From CAYOFF01 sp964403415 (GTDB taxonomy: Bacteria; Patescibacteriota; Gracilibacteria; Absconditabacterales; Absconditicoccaceae): a DNA stretch of 64,000 nucleotides. Shown in pieces: positions 10,801-22,250 of this stretch. Location: positions 310,001 to 374,000 of the forward strand of contig CAYOFF010000001.1 of NCBI GenBank assembly GCA_964403415.1, read 5' to 3'. The stretch's first letter is position 1. Every line of letters starts with the position of its first letter. Under the pieces are notes generated by a model. It was not told the origin of the DNA and did not search any database. It saw only the letters and a list, made by a program, of their open reading frames with translations. The position numbers and the translations under genes were made by a program.

Positions 10801-12499
10801 TTTTAAACCTTTGTATCGGGCTGTATTGCCTGAGGTACAGCAAAAATTTTGAAATTATCCGTTATTAACTACGCTTGTTTTTGATACACGTAGGGCGTCG
10901 AATATTGGCGTTGATGTATCACTCGAACCCTGACTTCTAGGTTACGGAGGGAAGTCTCCAGAGGCTAAGTTTGATCTTGATCATTTTTTGTTGGAGAATA
11001 CGCAAACACATCAGCCAATTTCTCCTATGTATCTGGTGGATCGAAAAACATTTAATACATATCTTCAGCATACACCATGATCTGGTGAGACACCTGTGGT
11101 GGATAATATTCTGCGTCTGGACAATATTGTGTGATCCACAGCGTTTGCTGATGCACAGTTGCATTCCACGGATGCGCTCTTTGATGAACGCATGAAATCT
11201 GCTAATCGTGAGTATCGTGAGGAGCGTATACTTTTCACCCTTGGTCATGCGTGTTGGTATGATGAACTTGATCAACTGCACACTGACTATATACGTCAGG
11301 CAGCTGCTGTAGAAAAACTTGAAAGAGATCTTATTAGAGATGCTCTAGAAGAGAATGAGCGTCTGCAGCATGACGCAGCACAGTATCGTTTGCATCAGTT
11401 GCTCTATGAGAGATTTGGTGGTTTCATTAATATGTCTGCATCAGAGTTTGTCAAAAAAGATAAAGCATGACAGTTGTCCCAGTCGGAGGTTTTGGATACG
11501 AAGAAAAAGTACGAGTGACAGTGATATACGGTGACTCGTGTGAAGCAAATCAGTTTTTCGGAAGATTTTTGGAGAACATATTTGCAAGAACATAGACAAG
11601 ATCTCAGCAAAGATGATCCTAGTCTGGTTTGGTGAGCTGGATATGATCAGCAACTCGCTCATGTGAGAAATGCGCTATATCCTCTGTATGGTGCTCCTGT
11701 TACGACGGAAACGGGTAATGTCGTTAGTGATTGGTCGGCGCATGCTGAACCGTATCAGCCACAGGTAGATGTTATGCAAGGCGCGAGAGAGGAGGAATAC
11801 AGACATCGTCTTAGTGGTATTGACAGAAAAGTCTATGATATTAGAGAGAAGATGATGCAGGATGTCAGAGTACAGCAGTGATACCAACCTTATGAGAATG
11901 AGTATTTTTATAATAATTTCATACAAAATAATCCTCAACTTTTGGCACTTGATAAGGAAATACAAAGGCTTAAGGATGAGTTTAGAGACAAAGCGGTGGA
12001 AATTGTTAATAGATATACAACCTTGCGTTTCCAGTATATGGCATTGCCAGAGGCGCAGAGACTGACTTTCCTGACACAACTTACGAGTCACAATCCTCAA
12101 TTTACCAAAAAATATCTCTTTCCTATAGTCAAGATTCCTAAAGATATTCCTAATCCTGGTGGAACTCCTGCGGTTGTGCGTCAAATGATATCACTCTCAT
12201 GACGGGATATGGACGTGACCAAGAGGGGTATAGGAGATGTTCAAAATGAAATCAAAGCATTTATGTGACCACTATGGGTGTCGTCCGGAGATATTAATAC
12301 TGATATCTACAACTTCAAGGTAGAAATGTTGAGAAGACGCCCAAATGATGAAAGGCTTATGTATGTTGATGAAGCGATGAATGATATGTTTATTGAAAAT
12401 ATAAGCGAAAAAGTGATGAGCCTAGATGAAATACGAGAGTATATAGATGCTCATGATCAGGGTTGACAAATGCCTTCATGAAACGCCAAAAAATGGTAG
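7877..12499 (+). CDS. Giant 1540-residue protein with an internal transglutaminase-like domain
   Basis: One frame runs from ATG 7877 to TAG 12497 with dozens of UGA-Gly codons and no UAA or UAG. Residues 1-170 are helical. About 170-330 is a K/E/Q-rich coiled-coil-like stretch. A beta-rich part follows, then a transglutaminase core with C547 in FADCDVAAEQ, H586 in EAHGIVRVVY and D602 in FSYVDPTPT, the catalytic order and spacing of the family. The remaining 900 residues are mixed alpha/beta with more charged helices and match nothing I know. No signal peptide is visible, so it may be cytoplasmic or leave by a non-Sec route. It could be a protease, a cross-linking enzyme or a large surface or host-contact protein. 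Confidence 0.8.
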
Positions 12500-12514
12500 T
12501 TTAGAGATGTTTAT

Positions 12515-12550
12515 ACCTGCGAGAACACCCCATCTGTAAGGGTGGGGATA
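12515..12550. terminator. Possible terminator between convergent genes
   Basis: A CACCC arm pairs with GGGTG around 12516-12546, followed by an A/T-rich stretch on either strand. The stem is short, so this is a weak call. Confidence 0.35.
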
Positions 12551-12551
12551 T

Positions 12552-12968
12552 TTATTCGATGGTGCTTTGCAGTGAGTTTAAAAGGCTTCCTTCTGGCAAA
12601 AATCCTCTGTCCTTATCTTTTGCTGGATTTTCGATAACTTGACCTAGTCAGATTTCGACGTTATTTCTATAGTGAGGATAGTTGCCGCTTTGATTTGAGA
12701 AGCTATATCTCTGCTCTTGGGGATCTCGATAGATCATAACTCATGTTGCTCATACAAAAATACCCTTGTCTTGTTTTACATAGGAATTATGCATATGTAC
12801 GGGACCATAGGTGAATCATTGTGGTGTTTTGATGTAATATGCATGAGTGTGTAGGAATGCATCAAACTCTAGTAGTGATGCGAGAGCAAGACTTGTACAC
12901 AGGAGTATGGTTTGTCGATTGTCTTGTACTCGATCTTTCCCATTTTCTCGGTGTTCTCTAAGGTACAT
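12552..12968 (-). CDS. Unknown 138-residue protein with one membrane segment
   Basis: After a basic start (MYLREHRENGK) comes a hydrophobic helix around residues 20-36. The conserved-looking domain that follows has motifs YGPVHMHN, KGIFVG and YPHYRNNVEIG, ending LLNSLQSTIE. The family is not recognised. In-frame UGA codons are read as Gly. It is downstream of exonuclease III on the same strand and overlaps a possible 42-residue ORF by 11 bases. A fragment identical to its last codons lies at 7694-7723, so the family was once present at least twice here. Confidence 0.65.
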
Positions 12969-13086
12969 AAGAATACATATGTGCTAAAATATATGAAAGA
13001 ACATACATGATTATGCTTATATGTCAACCTTCTTTGACTATTTCTTGTTGTTGTGTTTTAGCAACATCGTGTTGCCAGTCTTTCAT
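12958..13086 (-). CDS. Possible small membrane protein (42 residues)
   Basis: A short ORF with a polar N-terminus (MKDWQHDVAKTQQQ) and a hydrophobic C-terminal half with one UGA-Gly. It stops at TAG 12958-12960, overlapping the start of the next gene by 11 bases, which would allow translational coupling. It fills most of the gap below exonuclease III. Nothing else supports it, so treat it as a candidate. Confidence 0.3.
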
Positions 13087-13147
13087 TGTTTCTATCTCTG
13101 AGTAGGTGTTTTGTTCTATACGGTGTGTATGAGCCAACTAGGTGGAT

Positions 13148-13175
13148 ACTTATATCTCGATACTTATATCTCGAT
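13148..13175. repeat. 14-base tandem direct repeat at the xth stop codon
   Basis: Two identical adjacent copies of ACTTATATCTCGAT. The second carries the xth TAA. Probably a small slippage duplication. Confidence 0.6.
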
Positions 13176-13931
13176 ATCTAGCATGATAGGGCAATGATCT
13201 GATCATAAGATATGCGGATAGTGATTGAAAGATCTTACGTTATTGATCAGATGATTTGAGATGCATGCGTAGTCTATTCTCCAGCCGACATTTTTTTGTT
13301 TCGCTCACAAACTATATGATCGCCACGTGTATTGATCTCTCGCATCAGGATTGAAATGCCTAAAGACATCCGTGAACCCATGAGAGAGAAAATGAGTTAT
13401 TTTTGCTCTTTCTATGGGTAAAAATCAGATGTTGTGTGCGTTCTCTTTGGGTCTAGCGATATCTTTTTCGGTGTGGCAGATATTGTAATCGCCCACAATA
13501 ATCACGTTTTTTTCTTTTTGGTCATGAATATATGTAATGAGTGTATCGTAGAAATTGAGCTTGTATCCAAGCATTTCTGTGCCATCAGCTCTTGTTCAGC
13601 CATTTGGGAAGTAGATATTGAGGAGCAACGTATCGCCAAAGCGTGCTTCTGTGACTCTTCAATCATCGTGAAACATGCTATGGGGGAAGGTGTTGGTAGT
13701 TGTGTGTGGGATATCTTTGGTGAGAAGAGCTGTCCCAGCATATCCAGCTCTTGTCCCGGCATGTCGGACGAGATGGTATCATAAATCGCGAATTTCTGCA
13801 GGACATTGGTGATCAAAAGCTTTTGTCTCTTGTAGGGCAATTACATCTGGATTTAGCGTTTTTATTGTCTCTACAAATCATTTTTTGACGATGCTTCTTA
13901 TGCCATTTACGTTTCGTGAAAGTATTTTCAT
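13164..13931 (-). CDS. xth: Exodeoxyribonuclease III / AP endonuclease
   Basis: The 255-residue protein has the full ExoIII signature set. These are SRNVNGIRS at the start, the metal-binding ALQETK, the active-site NIYFPNGG, the VGDYNI region, RIDYACIS and the closing GSDHCPI with the catalytic Asp-His. Length is typical. It removes abasic sites and trims 3' ends in base-excision repair. AGGAAG lies 7 bases before the ATG, one of the clearer Shine-Dalgarno sites here. Only UGA read as Gly gives an intact protein. The last codons contain a 14-base direct repeat (13148-13161, 13162-13175), the first copy of which lies beyond the stop. Confidence 0.95.
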
Positions 13932-14085
13932 GTGTTTTCTTCCTGTTTTTCTTGTAAAGCTTGTAGGTGTGTATTCTGACACAGTAAATTTTGGAGGAGT
14001 CTTTACAATAAGAGATGTTCGCCCTGTTATTTTTGAAGGGAATCTGTATATTGAAAGTCACCTGTTTTTTTTGTATATTTGTGAT

Positions 14086-15630
14086 ATGTTTTCGTTTTTC
14101 CTAAGGAGAGGTAACTTGTTTTTTTCTCTTACTGCTGCTGTTTTTTTCGTACTAGTAGTGTGGAAGGCCATACATATGTGATTCACCTATGATGAAGCAT
14201 ATAGTTTTTTGCATTATGCTCGTGCGTCTTTTGCTGATATTTTTGCGTATGTCTGACCACTCCCAGCAAATAATCATCTTCTCAATACATTGAGTATGAA
14301 ACTGTTTAGCTCAGTATTTGGGATGTCCGAAATTTTTCTCAGGATGGGAAGTATACTAGGTACATGCATGTATATATGGTGAGTATTTCTGTTTACGAGA
14401 TACTTTGGTCAAAAATATGCTCCATTGTACTATATGACGCCCGTATTGTTTTTTACAAATCCGTATGTGTTTGACTTCTTGGTAGTGGCTCGTGGATATG
14501 GTCTGGGCATGGGATTTTCGATGGTAGCAATCTATTATGCTGTGCAGGTGATTATGGAGCGTGATACGATTTTACATGCAGGTTTTTTCTTGGTGTTTAT
14601 GAGTTTGGCAACATTGGCTAATTTGTCTTTTTTGAATTTATATTTGGCTCTTTCTGTGATATATTTTGTATATAGGTGATACGTGTGGTTATATGAGAGA
14701 GATATCAAACTAGTACTTGTAAGGATAGGTATGCGAATGATTTCGGTACTCGTACTGGGTGGGGTATATGTGACAGCTGTTGATGCAATGAAGGCTGCTG
14801 ATGATTTGCGTTTTGGTGGATCTACGTCTATTTTTGTGGATACGTATGGTTCTCTTATAAGGGAGTATTTGTATGAGAGTAATACTACTGTGTGGAAATG
14901 GATCGTGATGAGTGTGTGTATTGCTGCCGTCTCTCTTTCTATGTGTGTTGCTATCGTGTCTGTAGTCCGTTTTCTTAGGGGATTGGTGATGAGAAGTAAT
15001 GACAGGGTATCTTGCTGAGATGCGGATACCTATGCACTCGTAACGATATTTTTGGGTGCGTTTGTGATTGTAAGTTGCTGACTTATAATTCAGAATATTT
15101 GGCTTTGAACGCCGTATCTTATGTCGAGAACAGCATTGTTTTTCTATATATTGTTTTATCTCTTGGTATTGTCGTTGCTTGTGATGTTGTGAAGATGGAA
15201 TCCTGTGTCCAAACGGATGTTGTTTGGACGTTCGGGGTTGGTGTATACGGTGTTTGGTGTAGGTGTAGTGTTTTTGGTCGGTCATTTTGTGTCATCTCTA
15301 CAGATGTCGTATGTGCCGTATTGGAGAGCAGATAGTCAAACACGTGATATGATCCAAAAGATAAAGTATATAGCACTTTCTGAGACGAAATCCGGTGAAC
15401 GTATAGTTTTGGATGAGGACTGGTGGTTGGAGCCAGTTGTTCAGTTTTATGTTCTACAAGAGAAGGTTCAGTCTGTGATCTGCTATGATGATACTACCTA
15501 CGCCTTGTCAATTGATTACCGTTATCTTACGTATGATAGTTATGAGGAACGTCAGCAGAGAGGTGAAACATTACAGGTAGTGAGTACATTTCCTGGCGCA
15601 GAGACCGTATTGGTGAAGATTCCAAAATAG
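14086..15630 (+). CDS. GT-C family membrane glycosyltransferase
   Basis: The 514-residue integral membrane protein has about ten hydrophobic helices. The first loop carries the GT-C/PMT-like signature TYDEAYS and, further on, NNHLLNTLSMKLF and a helix starting SEIFLRMGSIL. Such proteins use polyprenyl-phosphate sugars to glycosylate lipids or proteins on the outer face of the membrane. The C-terminal 100 residues form a soluble extracytoplasmic domain. The acceptor and sugar are unknown. It is divergent from xth and starts at ATG 14086. Many UGA-Gly codons occur, including those just before FTYDEAY and in the membrane helices. Confidence 0.8.
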
Positions 15631-15719
15631 AGTAGTTGGTTTCTTTTGTCTTTTTCCCCAAGTGCTTATAGTTTGTCCTATACCCATTTGATAACCTACT
15701 ATATTGGCATTATATTTTC

Positions 15720-15748
15720 TTGACAAAGTGCATGTTATTCTTTATATA
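15720..15748 (+). promoter_or_regulatory. Sigma70-type promoter for the deacetylase gene
   Basis: TTGACA (15720-15725), 17-base spacer, TATATA (15743-15748). The leader to ATG 15819 is about 65 bases. Confidence 0.7.
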
Positions 15749-15818
15749 CGTTGATAACGCTGATGTTCGTTTCTATTGAGGGCGGGCAGAATATTTATTC
15801 ATTTAGTCGTATACGTGT

Positions 15819-18341
15819 ATGAACAATCGTATGTTGTGATTTTTGAAAACATCTTTGGGTGTTGTGACATGAGGTGTAATGGCATTTGTATTGGGCGCTA
15901 GTGCCCAGATTACTGAGGCTGCAAGTATCAACTTGATTGAAAATCCTTCTGTGGAGCTAGTGTCTCCTGTTAATCCTAATTTGCCAATGGCATGGTCGAC
16001 AGGAACATTGGGAAACAATCAGGCAACATTTCAATGGCAATCTACAGGGGTAGATGGTTCTAAAAGCCTCTATATCACTGTGAGGAGATATGTAAGTGGA
16101 GAAGCAAAATGGATGTTCAACCCTGTGGTGGTACAGCCCCTGGCACAGTATACATATAGAGGATACTATAGATCCAATGTGCCCACGCAATTGTATGCAC
16201 AATATACAACGGCTAGTGGTGTCGTTACAAACAAACTTCTCAAAGCTGTTCCTTTGTCAACTACGTGGAAGCAGGTGTCTGTAACGTTCACAGTGCCACT
16301 CAATGTGACTTCATTACGTGTTTCACATCTTATCAAGAGAAATGGCTACTTGGCGGCAGATAATTTTTCTCTTACAGGAAAAGACACTACACCTACACCA
16401 TTGCCTCTTACGATTAGTATTACTTCACCATTGTCGGGTGCGGTAGTTTCAGGTAGTGTGCTTTTGACAGTAGCTGCTTCAGGTAGTGCATTGCAAGGCG
16501 TCCAGTATAAGATTGATGGTACGAATATCGGCTCTCAGGTTACAACATTTCCATACTCACTCAATTGGGATACGACGAGTATTGGTAATGGTCAGCATAC
16601 TCTGACAGCTGTGGTGAGTACAGTAAGTGGTGCTACTACTACTACGTCTCAGCCTGTTACTGTGGTGGTTACAAATACTGTCACACCGCCGCCACCACCA
16701 CCAGCTTCGTGAGGTGTAAATCTTATTCCAAATCCTTCATTGGAAACGCCATCTGTTACGGATATTACAATTCCTGATCAGCGATGGACGTCTAAGATAT
16801 GAACAAACGATGCGACGTTTACCTATCTCAATACAGGTAAAACAGGAAGTAGAAGCATCAAAGTACAGATAGCAAATCGTACTGATGGGTACGCATTCTA
16901 CTACTTTACGCCAGCTACAGTGAAGTCTGGTGCGACATATACGTTCAAGGTAAGCTACCAGTCGACAGTAGATACGCAGGTGGATGCAGCGATTACTCTT
17001 GGAGATGGAACTACGAGCTATATTTATGTTGCCTCGCTTCCTGCTTCTTCGTCATGGACGGAAAAATCAGTGACTCTTGTAATGCCATCACATGCGGCAT
17101 CGATTTATATGTATGCTGTTTTGGCTTCAACCGGAGAGCTAATCACGGATGATTACTCGCTTACTGAAGTTGATACTACGCCTCCGCCACCACCAGTATC
17201 AGACTGAAACCTTATTCCAAATCCATCTCTTGAAACACCAGCTGTTGCTGATCCTACAAGACCGGAGCAGTGGTTTACAACAAAGGCGGGGAATAATGAC
17301 GCTGTATTTACCTATTTAAATACGGGGAAGACGGGAAATAGAAGCATCAATGCGAAAATAACGACCTATACTGATGGATATGCATTCTACTATTTCACTC
17401 CTGCTGTGGTAGTAACGCCAGGGAAGACCTATCAGTTTAAGGTTGCCTATAAGTCTACAGCTGATACTCAAGTAGATGCAGCCCTTACATTTGCTGATGG
17501 CTCGACGCAGTATATCTATATTACGTGATTGCCTGCTTCTCCAGATTGGACTACTAAAACTGCAAGTGTTCTCATACCTACTAATGCTGTTTCTATTGCG
17601 ATGTATGGTGTGCTACATTCTGTAGGCGAGCTTACTACGGATGATTATTCATTTAAAGATATTGGTAATGTTATGTGATTTAATAGAGGTATTGTTTCAT
17701 TAACATTTGATGATAGTTTGGTGTCACATTATCATCCTGTCCTACCGCTTATGCAACAATATGGCATGAAGGGTACATTCTATATAACCACAAATACAAT
17801 AGATCAGGCATGGGGAATGACATCAGGACAAATTTTGGAGCATGTTGCAGCGTGAAATGAGATTGGTGGTCATACGATATCTCATGCACATTTGACTACA
17901 TTGGCTTCTGGTGCTCTCAATAGTGAATTGGCAGATTCTCAGACAGTACTAGCTAATCTTATAGGAAAACCAGTAACGAGCTTTGCATCTCCTTATGGAG
18001 AGTATAGTACAACGACGGTTAATGCAATCAAAAACTATTACCAGTCACATAGATCTACGGATGATGGATTCAACTCGAAAGACGGTTTCGATCCATACAA
18101 TATTGTAGTTCAAAATATTACTGTAGGATTGCCGTTATCTACCATCAAAGGATGGATTGATAAAGCAAAAACTGACAAAACATGGTTGGTGCTTGTATAT
18201 CATGATATCATGGATAATGGCGATTTGTACTCAGCAACACCAGCGGATTTTGAGGCTATCTTGGCATATCTGCAGTCAACAGGCGTGTCTGTGCAAACAC
18301 TGAGTGATGCACTTGCAGAGGTACAGAGCCAGTTGCCGTAA
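15819..18341 (+). CDS. Secreted polysaccharide deacetylase (NodB) with three carbohydrate-binding-like repeats
   Basis: The 840-residue protein begins with a signal peptide ending near ASAQ. Repeats starting NLIENPSVE (residue 38), NLIPNPSLE (300) and NLIPNPSLE (464) resemble CBM4/9/22-type carbohydrate-binding modules. An Ig-like domain with a TSPLSGAVV start lies between the first two, and proline-rich linkers (TPPPPPP) separate modules. The C-terminal 210 residues are a NodB domain: SLTFDDS with D631-D632, the metal pair H685 and H689 in GGHTISHAH, then SPYGEY and LVLVYHD. Such enzymes N- or O-deacetylate peptidoglycan, chitin or other glycans. The target may be the cell's own wall or a host polymer. 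Confidence 0.92.
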
Positions 18342-18391
18342 GCCGTAATGTGATAAAAATCATTGTGACTGTCGAACCATATATATTTTTT

Positions 18392-18435
18392 GAAAAATCT
18401 CCTTCGCGTTTTGTAATGCGTAAGGAGATTTTTTG
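18392..18435 (+). terminator. Hairpin-T terminator after the deacetylase gene
   Basis: AAAATCTCCTT (18394-18404) pairs with AAGGAGATTTT (18422-18432), with inner CGC/GCG pairs and a following T run. Confidence 0.85.
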
Positions 18436-18455
18436 GAATAGTGAGTGTTTAATCG

Positions 18456-19229
18456 TTATTTATTAGCTATGAGTTCTTCCAGAATGTGTTGGAGGAACTG
18501 TGCGCTCTGTGGATGACGGTATTGGTCATATTCCGGATGTCGTTGGATGCCGATGATAGGTAGGGTGGTATGCTCTACAGATTCAATGATTCCATCTTCG
18601 CTGGTTGCTGTGACCGTAAGTCCTTCTCCAAGATCTTTGATTGCTTGGTGATGGTGAGAGTTGATAAGCATAGTATTGGTTTTTGAAAAAGTCTTGTGTG
18701 AGGGCTCATTCTCAAAAATTTTGGTGAATATACTGTGAACTTTACTTCATGGCGTCAGCGTTACCTGGTGAGCATAGAGTTCGCGGTTTTCTGAGACGGC
18801 CATGTGTTGGCAGGTGAGTTGTGGACATTGTTTGGTGATATCCTGATAGAGTGTCCCTCAGAGTGCTATATTGATGAGTTGATGTCCTCTGCAGAAGCCA
18901 ATCATGGGCGTTTTTTGTTTAATTGCTTCGTGAGCAACAGCTAATTCAGTCTCATCTCTGTGGAGGTATCTTTCGTTGGCGTAGGTGAGAGACTCTCCGT
19001 AATGCAGCGGATCTATGTCTCATCCTCCATAAAATACGATGCCGTCTACCTCACTGATAAGTTGTGTGAGCATTTCTTGTCAGAGAGTCAGAGAGGGCAA
19101 AACAACAGGGAAATATCCTGCTTCGATAATCCAATCTTGAAAACAATCTTTGACGAGTATTGTGGATCACGTGTGTTTGAACTTATTTTCAAAGTCGTCG
19201 TGAGCGCAACAGATAAGGATTTTTTTCAT
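18456..19229 (-). CDS. Peptidase C26 / class I glutamine amidotransferase-like hydrolase
   Basis: The 257-residue protein matches the PuuD-like gamma-glutamyl hydrolase family. It has YGGGDIDP near residue 70, the nucleophile elbow GFCRGHQ with C113, and the catalytic pair in QRHPE (about H231, E233). Family members cleave gamma-glutamyl bonds, for example gamma-glutamyl-GABA or folyl-polyglutamate. It is divergent from glyQS and converges on the deacetylase terminator. UGA-Gly codons occur in the GGG before DIDP. The natural substrate cannot be read from sequence. Confidence 0.88.
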
Positions 19230-19459
19230 GAAGTAGGAGAATATGTAATGAAGGATCGAGGGACTGACCGTAGTTTTGTGATACTCCCATTATATTCCCG
19301 TAGCTCATGACTGTCAAAGAGGAGGTTTGTGTAAGAAGGAGTGTTGTTGACAAGTTTTAGAATATAAAAAATACATCGATCTATGTTATATGCATTCTCC
19401 TTTGAAAACCTCATACCTTTTGGTATATCTAGGCATACTTTAGCTGTTGTGTTATCTTC

Positions 19460-20893
19460 ATGAGTAGTAGATTCCCTTTGGAAACCATTGTTGCATGGGC
19501 AAAACGTAAAGGATTTGTATATCCAAATAGTGAAATATATGGAGGATTAGCGAATGCATGGGACTATGGCCCATATGGGGCATTGCTGAGAAAGCATATT
19601 ACGGATCTGTGGATCAAATATTATACGCAAGAGCGTGAGGATGTTATTTTGTTGGATACGGCAATTATAGCACATCCTACGACGTGGGTGGCGAGTGGGC
19701 ATGTGGGAGGATTTAGTGATGCCTTGATTGATGATAAAAAAACGGGACAGAGATTTAGGGCAGATAAGATTATCGAGGCGTATTTTGAACAAGTTAGAGG
19801 CGACTTGAGCGATGAAGATCTTGCGAAAAAGCTGGAACAACCCAATCTTTCTCCGGAGTCATGGTGAAATGACGGTATGTATCAGTTTATTGTAAAATAT
19901 ATTCCCAACAATCCTGATACAAAAAAACTTGCTGATTGGACGGAGTGCAGAAATTTCAACCTTATGCTCAATACAACATTATGACCTGTTGCTGACGAAG
20001 CAAATAAAGTTTATATGAGGCCAGAAACATGCCAGAGTTTGTTTACTAACTTTCGTAATATTTGTGATACAACGAGAAATCGTATTCCTTTTGGGCTTGC
20101 TCAGATAGGTAAGGCATTTAGAAATGAGATTACCCCAGGTCAATTTTTGTTTAGAACGAGGGAGTTTGAACAGATGGAGATAGAGTATTTTGTGCCAGCT
20201 GATCCTGAACATGCGATGAAAGTATTTGAGGATCGAAAAAAAGTGAGTATGGAATTCTGGACGAAGATTATAGGAATCTCTCCGGAGCATCTTAGATATA
20301 AGGATCACGATAAGCTTGCACATTATGCTGCTGCTGCGACCGATATTGAATTTGCATTCCCATGGGGATTTGGTGAAGTGCAGGGAATTCATAATCGTAC
20401 TGACTTCGATCTCAAGCAGCACCAAGAACATGCGCAGGTAAGTATGCAGTATACAGATCCTAAGACATGAGCGAGATATATTCCTTGGTGTGTGGAAACG
20501 TCAATGTGAGTGGGGCGTTGTATGATGGCAAGTATGCTTGAATTCTATGACGAAGAAGCATATACGACCAAAAATGGTGAGCAGGAGACGAGGGTTGTGG
20601 CAAGATTCCCGTTTGAAATTGCGCCAGTGAAGTATGCAATCTTGCCACTCATGGAGAAAGATGAAAAAATGTCGGAGGCGGCACATGGTTTGTTTAAGCG
20701 CCTCCAAAAATCATATGTGTGTGAGTACGATGCGGGGTGAGCTATCGGAAAACGTTATCGTCGTCAGGATGAGATTGGGACACCATATTGTGTGACGATT
20801 GATCATCAGACCTTAGAGGATCAGACGGTGACTATTAGAGATAGAGATAGTATGGAGCAGAAGAGAGTACATATGGATGAGATAGGTAAATAA
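19460..20893 (+). CDS. glyQS: Glycyl-tRNA synthetase, single-chain class II type
   Basis: The 477-residue enzyme shows the eukaryote/archaea-like single-chain GlyRS set. It has an N-terminal GLANAWDYGPYG, motif 2 FRNEITPGQFLFRTREF, an EQMEIEYF block, and motif 3 with SMGVGR in which the central Gly is a UGA codon (20507-20509). The C-terminal anticodon-binding domain (FPFEIAPVKYAILPL) is complete. It charges all tRNA-Gly, and in this code it should also charge the tRNA reading UGA, while its own mRNA contains several UGA codons. A hairpin terminator follows. Confidence 0.96.
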
Positions 20894-20942
20894 ATATTAG
20901 TTGTAGTATAATTGTGATTAGTTGTAGCGTGATTGACATATT

Positions 20943-20979
20943 AAGCAAATTCTTCTTTTGATGGGTTTGCTTTTTTTTG
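20943..20979 (+). terminator. Hairpin-T terminator after glyQS
   Basis: AAGCAAA pairs with TTTGCTT, followed by eight T. The loop is about 16 bases. Confidence 0.7.
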
Positions 20980-21080
20980 ATTTAATTTTTGGGTAAAAAG
21001 TGGTTGTTTTCGTAGTGTTATCGTAACGTCTTCTTTGTCTAGGGAAGAGAACGGCGGTTTTGGATTATGATTTACAGGGC

Positions 21081-22070
21081 ATGAACCATATAAATACTGT
21101 ATTGACGACGATTTTGGTGTGAAGTGCTTTGTTGCTGACTGATGGCCAGCGTCAGAGGAGTTCTCGCGAATTGGTGGACCTATTGGGCCAATGATCTCGT
21201 GCATATCCAAATACGCATATAGTGTTTATTCCTCAGTGAGCATCTGGGATAGAAGATGTTTCTCAAAAATCTGCGTATGCTATGGATAGTTCCCTCCAGA
21301 CTGGCTCTTCTATCTTAACTTTGGAGCTATCTGACATACAAAGACGTGATGAAGTCGCATCCCCTGACGCCGATTCTAATTCGGTTGTTACGCATTGAAT
21401 TGTGAGATCTAGCTGAGGTAGTGGAGGATCAAATGCTCTTTTGGCAATGGTGCTTACGTATGGTGGTCCTACGCAGTGGTGGAGAGGACAGTCATGAACT
21501 TGAACTTGAAATAGTGTGGGAGATGGTGGAGATAGTTGAAATATGGATGGTGATGCTGAGAGAGAAGTGGCAGAAGTGAACTTAGATACGTATATTCGTA
21601 TTGGTATAGATGCAACATTTACGAAAAATATTCCTGGAGTAAAAAAAGAGGTTATGAAGCAGGCAATGCATACGTTTTTGAGAAAATTTTTTGTGTATGA
21701 AACGGAGAGTAAAAGAGTCGTTTTTGCAGCTAGTAAGATACAATATGCGGATGTGGAGGGCCTCTATAAAAGTCTTCAGGAGTCTAAGCGTGACTTGTGA
21801 AAGATTGCTACGGCAAAGATTCCAATTTTAAATATGAGTGTTTACAAAGATCCTCTGGGCGACAGTGTAGATGAGTTTTTGCGTATGCTTTGTGAGCCGG
21901 AGAGCAATTTGTATAAATTGTTTGTGGACTGTACGGTTGGGGTTGTATGACATATGCAGCAGCATCTCAAGTGAGATTTGTGAGCAGATACTGTTGAATT
22001 TAAGACAGATACGGGTGGTGATATTATTCCTACGACCTTTGTATCAACGCTGTGTGGATTGCGTCACTAG
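21081..22070 (+). CDS. Unknown 329-residue protein with possible signal peptide
   Basis: The first 20 residues (NHINTVLTTILVGSALLL) look like a signal peptide or membrane anchor. A polar region, a Gly/Ser/Asp-rich linker around residues 110-160 rich in UGA-Gly codons, and then a folded alpha/beta domain follow. That domain contains TYIRIGIDATFT and VKKEVMKQAMHTFLRKFF and continues to the TAG at 22068. I do not recognise a family. It stands between glyQS and the AbrB-ATPase gene on the same strand. The Gly/Thr-rich stretch includes alternating UGA codons. Confidence 0.6.
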
Positions 22071-22186
22071 TGAATAATATTCCGATTTCTCATTTCCTTG
22101 TAGATGTATGAGAGCTCTATTTCCCTACATATATTGTTTTGTAGATGAGGGTTTTGTGTAGATATAAATTTCCTCTTGCAAAAGAA

Positions 22187-22233
22187 TTAAACTAAGTTAA
22201 ACAGATAGTGTCAAATAGTTTAACCTAGTTTAA
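22187..22233. promoter_or_regulatory. Large inverted-repeat operator upstream of the AbrB-ATPase gene
   Basis: The arms TTAAACTAAGTTAAAC (22187-22202) and GTTTAACCTAGTTTAA (22218-22233) are inverted copies with one mismatch and a 15-base spacer. Each arm also holds a TTAAAC direct repeat, giving four half-sites. It ends 17 bases before the ATG of a gene that begins with an AbrB DNA-binding domain, so autoregulation is a reasonable inference. Confidence 0.7.
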
Positions 22234-22250
22234 CTCATTACCCAACTTCC

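Noticed and set aside
14710..15335. Overlapping ORFs on both strands inside the glycosyltransferase gene
   Set aside because: They are low-complexity shadows of the main frame, which is continuous with UGA = Gly and has membrane helices.
19230..19459. A minus-strand ORF upstream of the C26 gene, overlapping its start region
   Set aside because: It overlaps a well-supported gene in another frame, has no family features and lies mostly in the divergent promoter region before glyQS.
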